NCBI RefSeq assembly: GCF_000952855.1
Contig: NZ_JSVU01000003.1
Location: 248,001 to 312,000 of the forward strand
Reading direction: 5' to 3'
Source of the DNA: Aequorivita vladivostokensis
Lineage (GTDB): Bacteria; Bacteroidota; Bacteroidia; Flavobacteriales; Flavobacteriaceae
DNA length: 64,000 nt
A program made the translations under genes and the position numbers. The notes beneath the pieces are model-generated. The model had not been told where the DNA came from, did no database searches, and saw nothing but the letters and a program-made list of their open reading frames with translations. This document shows, piece after piece, positions 17,450 to 25,454 of this stretch (positions are counted from its first letter, which is position 1; every line of letters begins with the position of its first letter).

Positions 17450-18061
17450 TTAAGCTTTTTTATATTCCTTTTTTCCAACAAAAAAGGCTACTACGGTAAG
17501 CATCATTCCCGCAAAGATCATATAGGCACCTGTTCCTGGCCACGAATCCACATCAAAATTCAGCATTTTTTGATACCCTAATAAGGGTGGTTTGTAGGTC
17601 ATTGGTGTGCCATCGGGATTCAAAAGTTTCATGATTGCTTTTGGATCTAGATCGGTTCCGTATTCCAAAAGCCATTGGTTAAAATCGTACATTCCTAAAA
17701 TGCCCAATACAGACATTAAAACGAACCAGCCAAGGAACCATTTATAACTGATTTTTCCGAAGAAACCCAGTATTCCTATAATTACACCCAGAGCGACCAT
17801 CGCGCCTATTACGATAGGAAAGACTTCAAATTCCCACATATCCTCTGCTTTTGGGATGGTCTTCATTCCGATATAATGGTTTAGGCCATCAATGTTCTGA
17901 ATGTCAAATTCCTTTACACCTTCTATTCCTTCAATATAAATATCCATTCCCAGCGGTTCGGGATATTGGGGGGCGCCCAGCATAATATTCCACAATGGAA
18001 ATTTAAAGAGACCCAATAGCAGCAAGGAGCCAATTATCATTATTATTCCTGCTTTTTTCAT
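17450..18061 (-). CDS. Conserved membrane protein of nos operon, function unknown
   Basis: A 203-residue protein with about four hydrophobic segments (near 4-26, 82-102, 106-127 and 181-199) and a soluble periplasmic-facing loop (about 27-80) containing GMDIYIEGIEGVKEF. A second loop has NPDGTPMTYKPPLLGYQKML. I recognise it only as the kind of protein found between nosZ and nosL in Bacteroidota nos operons. It has no Cys-rich or heme motif. A role in electron delivery or NosZ assembly is an inference from position. Confidence 0.6.
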   Translation of the reverse strand: MKKAGIIMIIGSLLLLGLFKFPLWNIMLGAPQYPEPLGMDIYIEGIEGVKEFDIQNIDGLNHYIGMKTIPKAEDMWEFEVFPIVIGAMVALGVIIGILGFFGKISYKWFLGWFVLMSVLGILGMYDFNQWLLEYGTDLDPKAIMKLLNPDGTPMTYKPPLLGYQKMLNFDVDSWPGTGAYMIFAGMMLTVVAFFVGKKEYKKA

Positions 18062-18183
18062 TTTTTTGAATTTTAAATCTTAAACGTCCGTGCGGTTGGT
18101 TTTTCGGTTTAAGCATTTGTGCAGATAGTGCGATGCTGATTTTATATTGAATGGAAGTAAGACTGCTTCGTCAATTTTTTTTA

Positions 18184-18215
18184 AAAGACGGGGGAAATCA
18201 ACAACCCCCGTCTTT
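18184..18215. terminator. Hairpin downstream of nosZ
   Basis: AAAGACGGGGG (18184-18194) and CCCCCGTCTTT (18205-18215) form a perfect 11-base stem with a 10-base loop, 58 bases after the nosZ stop on the transcribed strand. It probably lowers read-through from nosZ into the maturation genes, giving more NosZ than accessory proteins. Confidence 0.7.
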
Positions 18216-18272
18216 CCTTTGAAAATACTATCAATCACTAATCTAGTATTTCCACAACTAAAAACTTCTTAA

Positions 18273-20240
18273 TTAATCTTCACCTAAGGACCAACTCAGT
18301 TCCATATTGGAATTTGCCGGGCTTACGCGAACATATCCTTGCATTTCCTGGTGAAGTGCAGAACAGAAATCTGTACAATAGAACGGCCATACTCCCACCT
18401 GTTTTGGTTCCCAAACCAAGGTTTTGGTCTGTCCAGGCATTATCAACAATTCAGCGTTATTTGCGCCTATCATTGCAAACCCGTGAGGTACATCAAAATC
18501 CTGTTCGTGGTTTGTTATGTGGAAGAATACCTTGTCCCCTACTTTTACGCCCTCAATGTTGTCTGGGGTAAAGTGGCTACGGATGGTAGTCATATAAACG
18601 TGAACCTCGTTGCCCTTGCGCTCTACACGAGCATCAGCTTCAGAAAGTGTGGCGTATGGGTTTTTATTGTCTGCCAATTTGTAAAACTGTTTAGAGTTTT
18701 TCTTCAGGATGTCTGCTGGAATACCGGCAGCGTAGTGTGGCTCTCCGTGCGTTGGGAAATCCAGCAACAGTTCCATTTTGTCGCCTGAAATATCAAACAA
18801 CTGTGCGGAGTGCTCTAATTCTGGTCCTGTAGGCAAGTAACGGTCTTTTGTAATCTTGTTCATTGCAACAAAATACTTTCCAAATGGCTCCCGCGAGTTT
18901 CCACCGGGGATCATCCCGTGACCTACGGAGTAGAAAACTGGCTGGCGGTCCAATACCTCCCAAGTTCCGAGTTTCCATTTTACAACTTCAGAAGAGATAA
19001 AGAAAGTGGTATAAGCATTTCCTTTGCCGTCAAACTCAGTGTGCAATGGGCCTAAGCCTGGCTGCTTCACGGTACCTGCAAGTACGTCCTCAAATTTCAA
19101 GATTGGAATGCCGTAAGCTTCGCCGTCAAATTTCTTGTTTTCGATAGCATCAAGCATTTTGGTGAAAGAGTGTACTGTAAGGTCGGCAGAAAGTTTACCG
19201 TTACCAATTATATATTCTCCTGTTGGATCTACGTCGCAACCGTGTGGAGATTTTGGTGTTGGCAAAAAGAATACCGCACCGGGAACCTTGGTAGGATCTA
19301 CGGTCAACACCTCTTTTTCCAAAGTGCTTGTGGCCAAGTGTGTGTCGTGATCGTAAACGTTGTGAGCGTAGTTGGCAGGCATTTTAGTTCCTCCTCCGTT
19401 ATTCACATAGTCTTCAATTACCTTCCAGTTTACGGCGGCAATGAAATCTTTATCATTTTGTGATGAATTTACCTCCATCAATGTATTCGCTTCTTCAGTG
19501 TTATAGGTAGTAAAGAAGAACCAACCGTGGGATTTATCACGTCCAGGGTGCGAAAGGTCATAGTTAAAACCGGGCATCATCAATTGGAACTTAATACCCA
19601 TACGGCCAGTTTCCTGATCAACGCTAATGAAAGATAGCGCTCCCTTAAAGTTTCCTTTGTAATCTTTAATCGGCATATCGCGTTGTGGTACCGGCACTGA
19701 GAAACGGGTTCCGGCTACAACGTATTCTGTATTTTCAGTAATGAAGGAAGAACTGTGGTTACCTGCACTGTTTGGCAACTCAATAATTTCTACGGTTTCA
19801 AAAGTTTCCAAATCAATACGGGCGATACGTGGAGTATTGTTACCGTTGATAAAAATCCATCGGCCGTCCAGTTTACCACCAGTCTGTGAAATATCGGGGT
19901 GGTGGGAATCGTCCCAAGGCACAAACCCGAATGATGTATTAAACATAGGCTTTGTTTCCTCAGAATATCCGTAACCACTGGTTGGGAATTGCGAGAATAC
20001 CGGAATCTCCTTGAACATACGTCCAGAAGGAAGTCCATAAACCGTTAAGTTACCGCTATACCCTCCAGAGAAGAACGCGTAGTACTCATCGTGCTCGCCC
20101 GGGGCTACGTAAACTTTTTCAGCGGCATTGGTGGCCAGACCGCCTTGCCCCTTACTGCCTTTTTTGTTTTCACCATTATTACAGCTCACCAAACCGGCAA
20201 CCATAACAAGGGAAACTAAAATATTAATTGCTTTTTTCAT
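18273..20240 (-). CDS. nosZ: Nitrous oxide reductase NosZ, clade II, Sec-exported lipoprotein
   Basis: Reduces N2O to N2. The 655-residue protein starts MKKAINILVSLVMVAGLVSC, a Sec/lipoprotein signal rather than a twin-arginine one, which marks clade II NosZ. The beta-propeller CuZ domain shows DDSHHPDISQTGG, NAHNVYDHDTH-like AHNVYDHDTHLAT, SPHGCDVDPTG and GPLHTEFDGKG. The C-terminal cupredoxin has the CuA site FYCTDFCSALHQEMQGYV (C-x3-C-x3-H-x2-M). The lipobox Cys suggests membrane anchoring. It is preceded by the fasciclin gene and is probably transcribed from the Fnr-box promoter at 21488. Confidence 0.97.
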   Translation of the reverse strand: MKKAINILVSLVMVAGLVSCNNGENKKGSKGQGGLATNAAEKVYVAPGEHDEYYAFFSGGYSGNLTVYGLPSGRMFKEIPVFSQFPTSGYGYSEETKPMFNTSFGFVPWDDSHHPDISQTGGKLDGRWIFINGNNTPRIARIDLETFETVEIIELPNSAGNHSSSFITENTEYVVAGTRFSVPVPQRDMPIKDYKGNFKGALSFISVDQETGRMGIKFQLMMPGFNYDLSHPGRDKSHGWFFFTTYNTEEANTLMEVNSSQNDKDFIAAVNWKVIEDYVNNGGGTKMPANYAHNVYDHDTHLATSTLEKEVLTVDPTKVPGAVFFLPTPKSPHGCDVDPTGEYIIGNGKLSADLTVHSFTKMLDAIENKKFDGEAYGIPILKFEDVLAGTVKQPGLGPLHTEFDGKGNAYTTFFISSEVVKWKLGTWEVLDRQPVFYSVGHGMIPGGNSREPFGKYFVAMNKITKDRYLPTGPELEHSAQLFDISGDKMELLLDFPTHGEPHYAAGIPADILKKNSKQFYKLADNKNPYATLSEADARVERKGNEVHVYMTTIRSHFTPDNIEGVKVGDKVFFHITNHEQDFDVPHGFAMIGANNAELLIMPGQTKTLVWEPKQVGVWPFYCTDFCSALHQEMQGYVRVSPANSNMELSWSLGED

Positions 20241-20274
20241 TTTTCTATTGTTTTAATTTAAGTTTTTCGATTGT

Positions 20275-20853
20275 TTAGTTTGCAGGCAAGATTACCTTAT
20301 CAACTACGTGTATAATTCCGTTACCGGCGGGCACGCTCGCTATAATCTTAGCGCCTCCCACATATACGTCATCTCCTTTTGTCTCCACGGTTACGTCCTG
20401 ACCTCCAGCTTGCCCCAATTTTTTAAACTTTTTCAAAAAGTCTTTGGAGTAGTTGCCTGGCGTAACGTGATTTTTCAAGATAGCGGCAAGTTGATCCTTA
20501 TTTTCAGGCTTAAGCAAATTCTCAACAGTTCCCGCAGGAAGTGCCTCAAAAGCAGCATTTGTAGGTGCAAAGACCATTAACGGACCTGCGTTTACCAAAG
20601 CATTTTCCAAGTTGGCTGCCTGTACCGCTGCCACAAGTGTGGTGTGGTCTGGAGAGTCAATGGCTATCTGAAGAATATTGGGCGTAGATTCATCATCTTC
20701 TATAAAGGCCTGACCTTGTCGTTCAGAAGTGGAATTGGCAGTTGCGGAATTTTCTACAACGGTTGCATCCCCTTCGGTTTTAGTTTCGTTTTTGCAAGCT
20801 GAAAACACGAGCATTGCAGCTGAAACAAATAGCAGTTTAATTGTTGTTTTCAT
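20275..20853 (-). CDS. Fasciclin-domain lipoprotein in nos operon
   Basis: A 192-residue lipoprotein (MKTTIKLLFVSAAMLVFSAC) with one fasciclin (FAS1) domain at about 60-190: TLVAAVQAANLENALVNAG, MVFAPTNAAFEALPAGTVENLL and the C-terminal GNGIIHVVDKVILP are diagnostic. FAS1 domains mediate adhesion or protein-protein contact; here the gene lies 34 bases upstream of nosZ. It may bind or stabilise periplasmic NosZ or a copper partner, but this is inference from context. Confidence 0.85.
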   Translation of the reverse strand: MKTTIKLLFVSAAMLVFSACKNETKTEGDATVVENSATANSTSERQGQAFIEDDESTPNILQIAIDSPDHTTLVAAVQAANLENALVNAGPLMVFAPTNAAFEALPAGTVENLLKPENKDQLAAILKNHVTPGNYSKDFLKKFKKLGQAGGQDVTVETKGDDVYVGGAKIIASVPAGNGIIHVVDKVILPAN

Positions 20854-20871
20854 TTTGATCTTGGTTTTTAA

Positions 20872-20900
20872 CCCTTGCAGGACCGTAAGCCCTGCAAGGG
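20872..20900. terminator. Perfect hairpin between cytochrome c and fasciclin genes
   Basis: CCCTTGCAGG (20872-20881) and CCTGCAAGGG (20891-20900) form a 10-base perfect stem with a 9-base loop. On the transcribed strand it is followed by TTAAAAACC, so it could be a weak terminator or a processing site that sets different mRNA levels. Confidence 0.5.
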
Positions 20901-20923
20901 GGTCGGTTGTTTAAGTATATATA

Positions 20924-21433
20924 TTAAAGAGTTCTAAAATATTCCAATACTTGTCTTGCCTCTTCCTCCGTCAAATTTTGGTTGGCCATTGGGGATCCGT
21001 TGAATTCTATCAAAAGTGCTTTTGCCAGTGGGTCATTTTTGGTCATTTCCTCAGGATTTAGGATCATGTTCATAATCCACTCTGGGGTACGTCTTTCCAA
21101 AATGCCTGTTGGGGCAGGACCAATGAATTTTTTGTCCGGTTTATGGCAGGCCATACATTTTGTCTTGTAAACCTCCATTCCCTTTGCTGCCATCGCTTGA
21201 TCAATTTCAGCGGGAAGTTCTAAATTCTTAATAGGCCCAATTCCCTTGTTGGTAAGATCCACCGTTTCTGATGGTTTTACATCAGATGCGGCATTGGTAG
21301 TTTCAGTAGAAGCTTCGGTTGCCGCTGGTTTCTGTCCAATTTGGATATCATTGCTTTTCTTTTCTTCTTTTCCGCCACAGCTTATCAAGGTTACGATTGC
21401 AATTGCGGCTAGTGATTTCATTATAATTTTCAT
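20924..21433 (-). CDS. c-type cytochrome lipoprotein, first gene of nos operon
   Basis: A 169-residue protein read from ATG at 21433 (MKIIMKSLAAIAIVTLISCGG), with a lipobox at LISC and a Thr/Ser/Ala-rich linker of about 50 residues. The C-terminal class I cytochrome c domain has CMACHKPDKKFIGPAP and a distal Met in NGSPMANQNLTEEE. It is probably the periplasmic electron donor to NosZ. A longer frame to 21469 exists but would start inside the -7 element. The Fnr-type box is 55 bases upstream. Confidence 0.85.
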   Translation of the reverse strand: MKIIMKSLAAIAIVTLISCGGKEEKKSNDIQIGQKPAATEASTETTNAASDVKPSETVDLTNKGIGPIKNLELPAEIDQAMAAKGMEVYKTKCMACHKPDKKFIGPAPTGILERRTPEWIMNMILNPEEMTKNDPLAKALLIEFNGSPMANQNLTEEEARQVLEYFRTL

Positions 21434-21487
21434 AGTTGTTTGAATTAATTTATGGGACAAAATTACCATTCAGATGACAGATAGAAT

Positions 21488-21499
21488 ATGACTTTTATC
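21488..21499. promoter_or_regulatory. Fnr-type box between nos operon and usp gene
   Basis: TGACTTTTATCA. On the minus strand a perfect -7 element TAATTTTG (21465-21458) lies 22 bases downstream and serves the cytochrome c/nosZ operon. On the plus strand TATTTTTT (21522-21529) also lies 22 bases downstream and could serve the Usp gene at 21658. Confidence 0.65.
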
Positions 21500-21657
21500 A
21501 TAAACGAGATGTTTTTATCTCTTATTTTTTCAATTGAAATAGCTTGTCAAATAAACGCTTTCCGAGCACAAAGATGCGCGCTTTTAATTCCTTAGATTAT
21601 GAGGAAAATCATTTTACTCTCAATTCATAATAAGTAGTTTTGATGAAATTCAATAAG

Positions 21658-22485
21658 ATGAAAAATATACTCCTACCGACGGATTTTTCTGGTAATTCCA
21701 AAAATGCCATTCAGTATGCCTTGAAATTTTTTGAAGGTGAAAATTGTACCTTTCACATTCTCAATTCTCAAAAACCCACCGGTTATATAACCGCCGATGT
21801 GCTTTATGGCGCTCCGGGCACTTCTATTTATGAAGGTATTTTAAACGACAATAAAAAGGCGCTGGAAAATATGGTTCAGTTCTGTGAATCAAATTCCGAA
21901 AAGGAAAATTTCACTTTTATTCCAAAACTGGATTTTGACAATATTGTGGATGCCATCAATCAGGCAGTGGCGCTAAATAATATTGAATTAATTGTCATGG
22001 GGTCTAACGGCGCTACCGGCGCCGCAGAGGTTCTCTTTGGAAGCAATACGCTAAAAGTTATCCGGAACGTAGATTGTCCCGTTCTTATAGTTCCCGAAGA
22101 CTATACTTTTGAAAATATTGAAGCTGTCCTGCTGTCATTAAATTATCAAAATGAAGTTTCAAAAGAATCGGTTTCTTTAATTACGGAAATAGTCAAAAAG
22201 AATGGAGCTTCACTTAAAATCCTTGAAATTGAAGAGGAGGATATTCAACTTGCCGCCCAAACGAACCAACCAGAGCGCTCATTTAAAGGGTTAAACTTAG
22301 AACAATATAGCATTAAGAATATTCCGGCCTCAGTGGCCATCAACGCCTTTGAACAGTTAATTCCAGTGCAGCTGCACGCTATGATCGTGGAACGCAAAAG
22401 TTTTTTGGATCGGTTTATCTTTGGTTCCGAAACCTCAAAAATCAGTTATGGGTCGCCCATTCCGCTACTAGTACTTCATCATTAA
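21658..22485 (+). CDS. Two-domain universal stress protein (UspA family)
   Basis: A 275-residue cytoplasmic protein starting MKNILLPTDFSGNSKNAIQY. The first Usp domain carries the ATP-binding motif G-x2-G-x9-G-S as GSNGATGAAEVLFGSN; the second domain is degenerate and lacks it. An upstream in-frame ATG at 21640 is possible, but 21658 matches the family start seen in the paralogues. It is the first of seven Usp genes in the window and sits opposite the nos promoter. Confidence 0.88.
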   Translation: MKNILLPTDFSGNSKNAIQYALKFFEGENCTFHILNSQKPTGYITADVLYGAPGTSIYEGILNDNKKALENMVQFCESNSEKENFTFIPKLDFDNIVDAINQAVALNNIELIVMGSNGATGAAEVLFGSNTLKVIRNVDCPVLIVPEDYTFENIEAVLLSLNYQNEVSKESVSLITEIVKKNGASLKILEIEEEDIQLAAQTNQPERSFKGLNLEQYSIKNIPASVAINAFEQLIPVQLHAMIVERKSFLDRFIFGSETSKISYGSPIPLLVLHH

Positions 22486-22497
22486 AAAACCTCTGGG

Positions 22498-23130
22498 CTA
22501 TTTTATAATCAAAAGGTTGTTTCTTTTTAATGCTTGTATCAACGTCCGAACATAATCGCGAATGGAGGCAGTGGCTGCTGGAGGATCAACTATGTCAATT
22601 TTTCCGCGCCAAATTAAATCGCGCTCTTTCCCCGGACAAAGGCAATACAACGAAGTTTCGGTATTATAAACAGGATATTCTTCTAGTTGCTCGCTGGCCG
22701 ACACCGGTTTGTTCTCGCTGTAGTAATCGCTGAAAGATTCAAAAGATCTTGCAATATTTCGGTACGATTGCGCCATAGTAACCTTGCTCTCCTGCCCCGT
22801 AACCTTTGAAAAAAGCACCGCATCGAAGCCTGCATCTATAAGCTGTTTCTCTAGATTGGCCAAGTTTTCCTCAGACTGGTTAATTTCATGCACAGGTTCC
22901 TCAAAATAATCCACACTCTTTATGGCAATAACATCTTCGGCCTCAAGCGCTTGTTGCAAGCTGTACTCAAACTGGCGCTGCAGCCCGCCATGTGGGGTCA
23001 ATCCCACAACCAAAACCTTGTTTGCCTGAAAATTGGGAGTTTCCGCATTAATATATTCATCCACCAAACGGCTACTGGAGCAATTGGCAAATAAAAAGAT
23101 GATAACCAAAAAGGCAAATAGTCTTGTCAT
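22498..23130 (-). CDS. Lipoprotein of unknown function
   Basis: A 210-residue protein with a lipoprotein signal (MTRLFAFLVIIFLFANCSSS). The body alternates beta and helix: KVLVVGLTPHGGLQRQFEYS, AEDVIAIKSVDYF and FDAVLFSKVTG, resembling the conserved envelope lipoproteins of Bacteroidota that have a small Rossmann-like fold. No catalytic motif is visible. A possible Fnr-type box with a -7 element lies 123 bases upstream, which would place it in the anaerobic regulon. Confidence 0.6.
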   Translation of the reverse strand: MTRLFAFLVIIFLFANCSSSRLVDEYINAETPNFQANKVLVVGLTPHGGLQRQFEYSLQQALEAEDVIAIKSVDYFEEPVHEINQSEENLANLEKQLIDAGFDAVLFSKVTGQESKVTMAQSYRNIARSFESFSDYYSENKPVSASEQLEEYPVYNTETSLYCLCPGKERDLIWRGKIDIVDPPAATASIRDYVRTLIQALKRNNLLIIK

Positions 23131-23252
23131 ATATATTAATTAATCGAGGCTAGCACTTAAGCAAACCGTATGTAAAGATACATTTCTACTTTTCAAATTC
23201 CGTCAGTTTTTAAAAGATGAAATAAAACTACCCAATTCCATCCTGCCAAATA

Positions 23253-23264
23253 TGATAAATGTCA
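23253..23264 (-). promoter_or_regulatory. Fnr-type box, probably serving the lipoprotein gene
   Basis: TGATAAATGTCA (one arm ends GTCA). On the minus strand TAGTTTTA (23230-23223) follows 22 bases later, giving the same geometry as the other boxes. No -7 element is placed suitably on the plus strand. Confidence 0.5.
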
Positions 23265-23324
23265 CTCTTTCGAGGAAGGATTTATGAATTCCAACTAAAA
23301 AGATGGGTATAAAGATAAATTTTC

Positions 23325-23348
23325 TATCTTTGTTAACCAAATGGTTAA
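23325..23348 (+). promoter_or_regulatory. Promoter and likely operator of tetR-tolC export operon
   Basis: TATCTTTG at 23325-23332 is a perfect -7 element. It is followed directly by TTAACCA-AA-TGGTTAA (23333-23348), a 7+7 inverted repeat that covers the expected transcription start. The repeat ends 16 bases before the tetR ATG, so binding there by the TetR protein would give negative autoregulation. Confidence 0.6.
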
Positions 23349-23364
23349 ACCATAAAGTTGAAAT

Positions 23365-23979
23365 ATGGCAAAGACAAATAAAAATCAGGACACCGAAGGG
23401 CAAATCTTAAATGCCGCCAAAAACGTTTTTCAGAAAAAGGGAATGGACGGCGCCCGTATGCAGGAAATTGCTGATGCGGCAGGCATCAATAAAGCAATGC
23501 TGCACTATTATTACCGAAGCAAACAATTGCTTTTTGAAGCGGTTTTCAGCAATGCCTTTTCCCTTTTGGCACCACAGCTCAACAAAATTCTGAACGATGA
23601 TTCCTCGATTGAAGAGAAGGTAAAAAACTTCACAAGCAACTATATTTCGTTTATTTCGAAGCATCCCTACCTGCCCAATTTCATCATCCAGGAACTGAAC
23701 CGCAACCCCAAGTTTTTTGAAAAAATCCAAAAAAGTGCAGCCTTTCCTACACTTGAAAAATTCAAAAGTCAGGTTGATGAAGAAGTTGAAAAAGGCATCC
23801 TGAAACCCATCGATGGCGAGCAACTTTTTATCAATATTATTTCCCTGAATATCTTTCCTTTCGTGGCAACTCCTTTAATAAAAGGGTTTTTAAAAATTGA
23901 CGACAAGGGCTTTAAACAGTTGATGGAACGGCGCAAGACCGAGGTTGCTGGGTTTATTATCAATTCAATAAAAAAGTAA
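23365..23979 (+). CDS. TetR-family transcriptional regulator
   Basis: A 204-residue regulator. The N-terminal HTH is QILNAAKNVFQKKGMDGARM and EIADAAGINKAMLHYYYRSK, followed by a ligand-binding helical domain with ISKHPYLPNFIIQELNRNP. It heads an operon with a TolC-like outer membrane protein 2 bases downstream and an HlyD-type adaptor and ABC-2 exporter further on. The inverted repeat just upstream is its likely operator. Gene order recalls the CecR-YbhG-YbhFSR system of enterobacteria. Confidence 0.9.
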   Translation: MAKTNKNQDTEGQILNAAKNVFQKKGMDGARMQEIADAAGINKAMLHYYYRSKQLLFEAVFSNAFSLLAPQLNKILNDDSSIEEKVKNFTSNYISFISKHPYLPNFIIQELNRNPKFFEKIQKSAAFPTLEKFKSQVDEEVEKGILKPIDGEQLFINIISLNIFPFVATPLIKGFLKIDDKGFKQLMERRKTEVAGFIINSIKK

Positions 23980-23981
23980 AA

Positions 23982-25238
23982 ATGAAAAGGCTTTTGTTCA
24001 TACTTCTCAGTTTCGGCCCGCTACTTGTTTCGGCCCAGCAAGTATTGACTTTGGAGGAATGCTACGCCCTTGCCAGAAAAAATTATCCTCTGGCCAGGCA
24101 AACCGCTTTATTGGAAGAAAAAACACAGTCTGAAATTGCAATCTTGGAGAAAGGAAAACTTCCCAAATTGGATTTTAACGCGCAGGCAACCTATCAATCT
24201 GATGTGATTGAATTTCCCTTTCAAATTCCAAATTCAACCGTTGAGCCTCCAAACAAAGACCAATATCGCGCCACGCTGGACGCCAACCAATTAATTTATA
24301 ACGGCGGAAATATCGCGGCAAACACAAAATTAAAAACCGCAGAACTTGCGGCACAGCAACAGCAGGTCGTTGTAAATCTTTATACCTTAAAGTCGCGTAT
24401 CAACCAAAATTATTTCAGCGTTTTGCTCTTTCAGGAACAGGAAAAATTGCTCCTTTCAAAGATGGAACAGCTTGATGCACGGTTAAAGGAAGTAAGCGCC
24501 GGCGTGAAATACGGCGCGGTCCTTCCCGCTTCCGAACAACTGTTGAAAGCGGAACAGCTCAAGTTAGAGCAACAACTTTCGCAGATTAATTTCGATAAAC
24601 AAAAAGCCTTGAAAAACCTATCGTTATTGGTCTTTCAGGATTTGGACAGCAACACCACTTTGGCCAAGCCCTCTATTTTCATTGCCCCCGAAATGGAGTC
24701 GCAGCGACCCGAACTGGAGCTTTTCAATCTGCAGGAAAAGCAACTGGAAACTTCAAAAGAAGTTATTTCTAAAAGCAACTTCCCAAAATTGTTGGGGTTT
24801 GCACAGGCTGGCTACGGCAATCCGGGACTGAATATGTTGGACAATTCCTTTCAGGATTTTTATATGATCGGGTTGAAACTGAACTGGAACATTTTTGATT
24901 GGGGAAAAACCAAGGAACAAAAAAAAGCCGTCGATATTTCAAAGGAAATAGTTTTCACTGAAAAAGAAACCTTTTTGCTGAACAACGAAATGCAGCAGAA
25001 AGAGGCTGAGAACGATATCGATAAATACGCGGCCATGCTGCTGAAAGACTCCGAAATTATTGGGCTGCGCGAAAAAGTATTGGAGGCCACCACTTCGCAA
25101 TTACAAAATGGCGCCATCACTTCTTCAGAATACATTACAGAATTGAACAATCTTTATGAAGCAAAAATTGACCAACAATTGCACGAGTTACAACTGGCGC
25201 TGGCGAAGGCAAATTATAAAGTAATTAAAGGGGGATAA
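23982..25238 (+). CDS. TolC-family outer membrane efflux protein
   Basis: A 418-residue protein with a signal peptide (MKRLLFILLSFGPLLVSA) and two repeats of long helices with beta-strands, as in TolC: TLEECYALARKNYPLARQTA near the start and LLGFAQAGYGNPGL in the second half. The last part (TSEYITELNNLYEAKIDQQL) is a typical TolC helix. It lies 2 bases after tetR and provides the outer membrane channel for the ABC exporter of this operon. Confidence 0.9.
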   Translation: MKRLLFILLSFGPLLVSAQQVLTLEECYALARKNYPLARQTALLEEKTQSEIAILEKGKLPKLDFNAQATYQSDVIEFPFQIPNSTVEPPNKDQYRATLDANQLIYNGGNIAANTKLKTAELAAQQQQVVVNLYTLKSRINQNYFSVLLFQEQEKLLLSKMEQLDARLKEVSAGVKYGAVLPASEQLLKAEQLKLEQQLSQINFDKQKALKNLSLLVFQDLDSNTTLAKPSIFIAPEMESQRPELELFNLQEKQLETSKEVISKSNFPKLLGFAQAGYGNPGLNMLDNSFQDFYMIGLKLNWNIFDWGKTKEQKKAVDISKEIVFTEKETFLLNNEMQQKEAENDIDKYAAMLLKDSEIIGLREKVLEATTSQLQNGAITSSEYITELNNLYEAKIDQQLHELQLALAKANYKVIKGG

Positions 25239-25242
25239 TAAG

Positions 25243-25441
25243 ATGACCACGAATTCACGAATATTCTATGGAAACAGGACTGAAGGGAAACAGGACTTCC
25301 TAAGAAAATGAAATCATTTTATAAACCTGCGGATAGGTTAAATTACAATAAATAGATTGATGCGAAACACAAAAAAATATTCGTGAACCTGCCTGCCCGG
25401 AGGTTACTGAGCGTAGTCGAAGTACAGGCAGGTTCGTGGTA
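25243..25441. repeat. Inverted repeat with nested 45-base hairpin insert
   Basis: Intergenic between tolC and the adaptor gene. CCACGAATTCACGAATATT near 25245-25263 is repeated inverted as AATATTCGTGAA...TTCGTGG near 25376-25438. The second copy is split exactly between GAA and TTC by a 45-base element (25388-25432) that begins CCTGCCTG and ends CAGGCAGG and contains TGAGCGTAGTCGAAGTA. A related CCACGAATGCACGAATTATT occurs near 54336. It looks like one dispersed repeat inserted in another. Confidence 0.6.
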
Positions 25442-25454
25442 AAAATAAAACACA

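Noticed and set aside
23253-23264. Fnr-type box as regulator of the tetR operon
   Set aside because: No -7 element at the right distance on the plus strand; tetR has its own promoter 60 bases further on.
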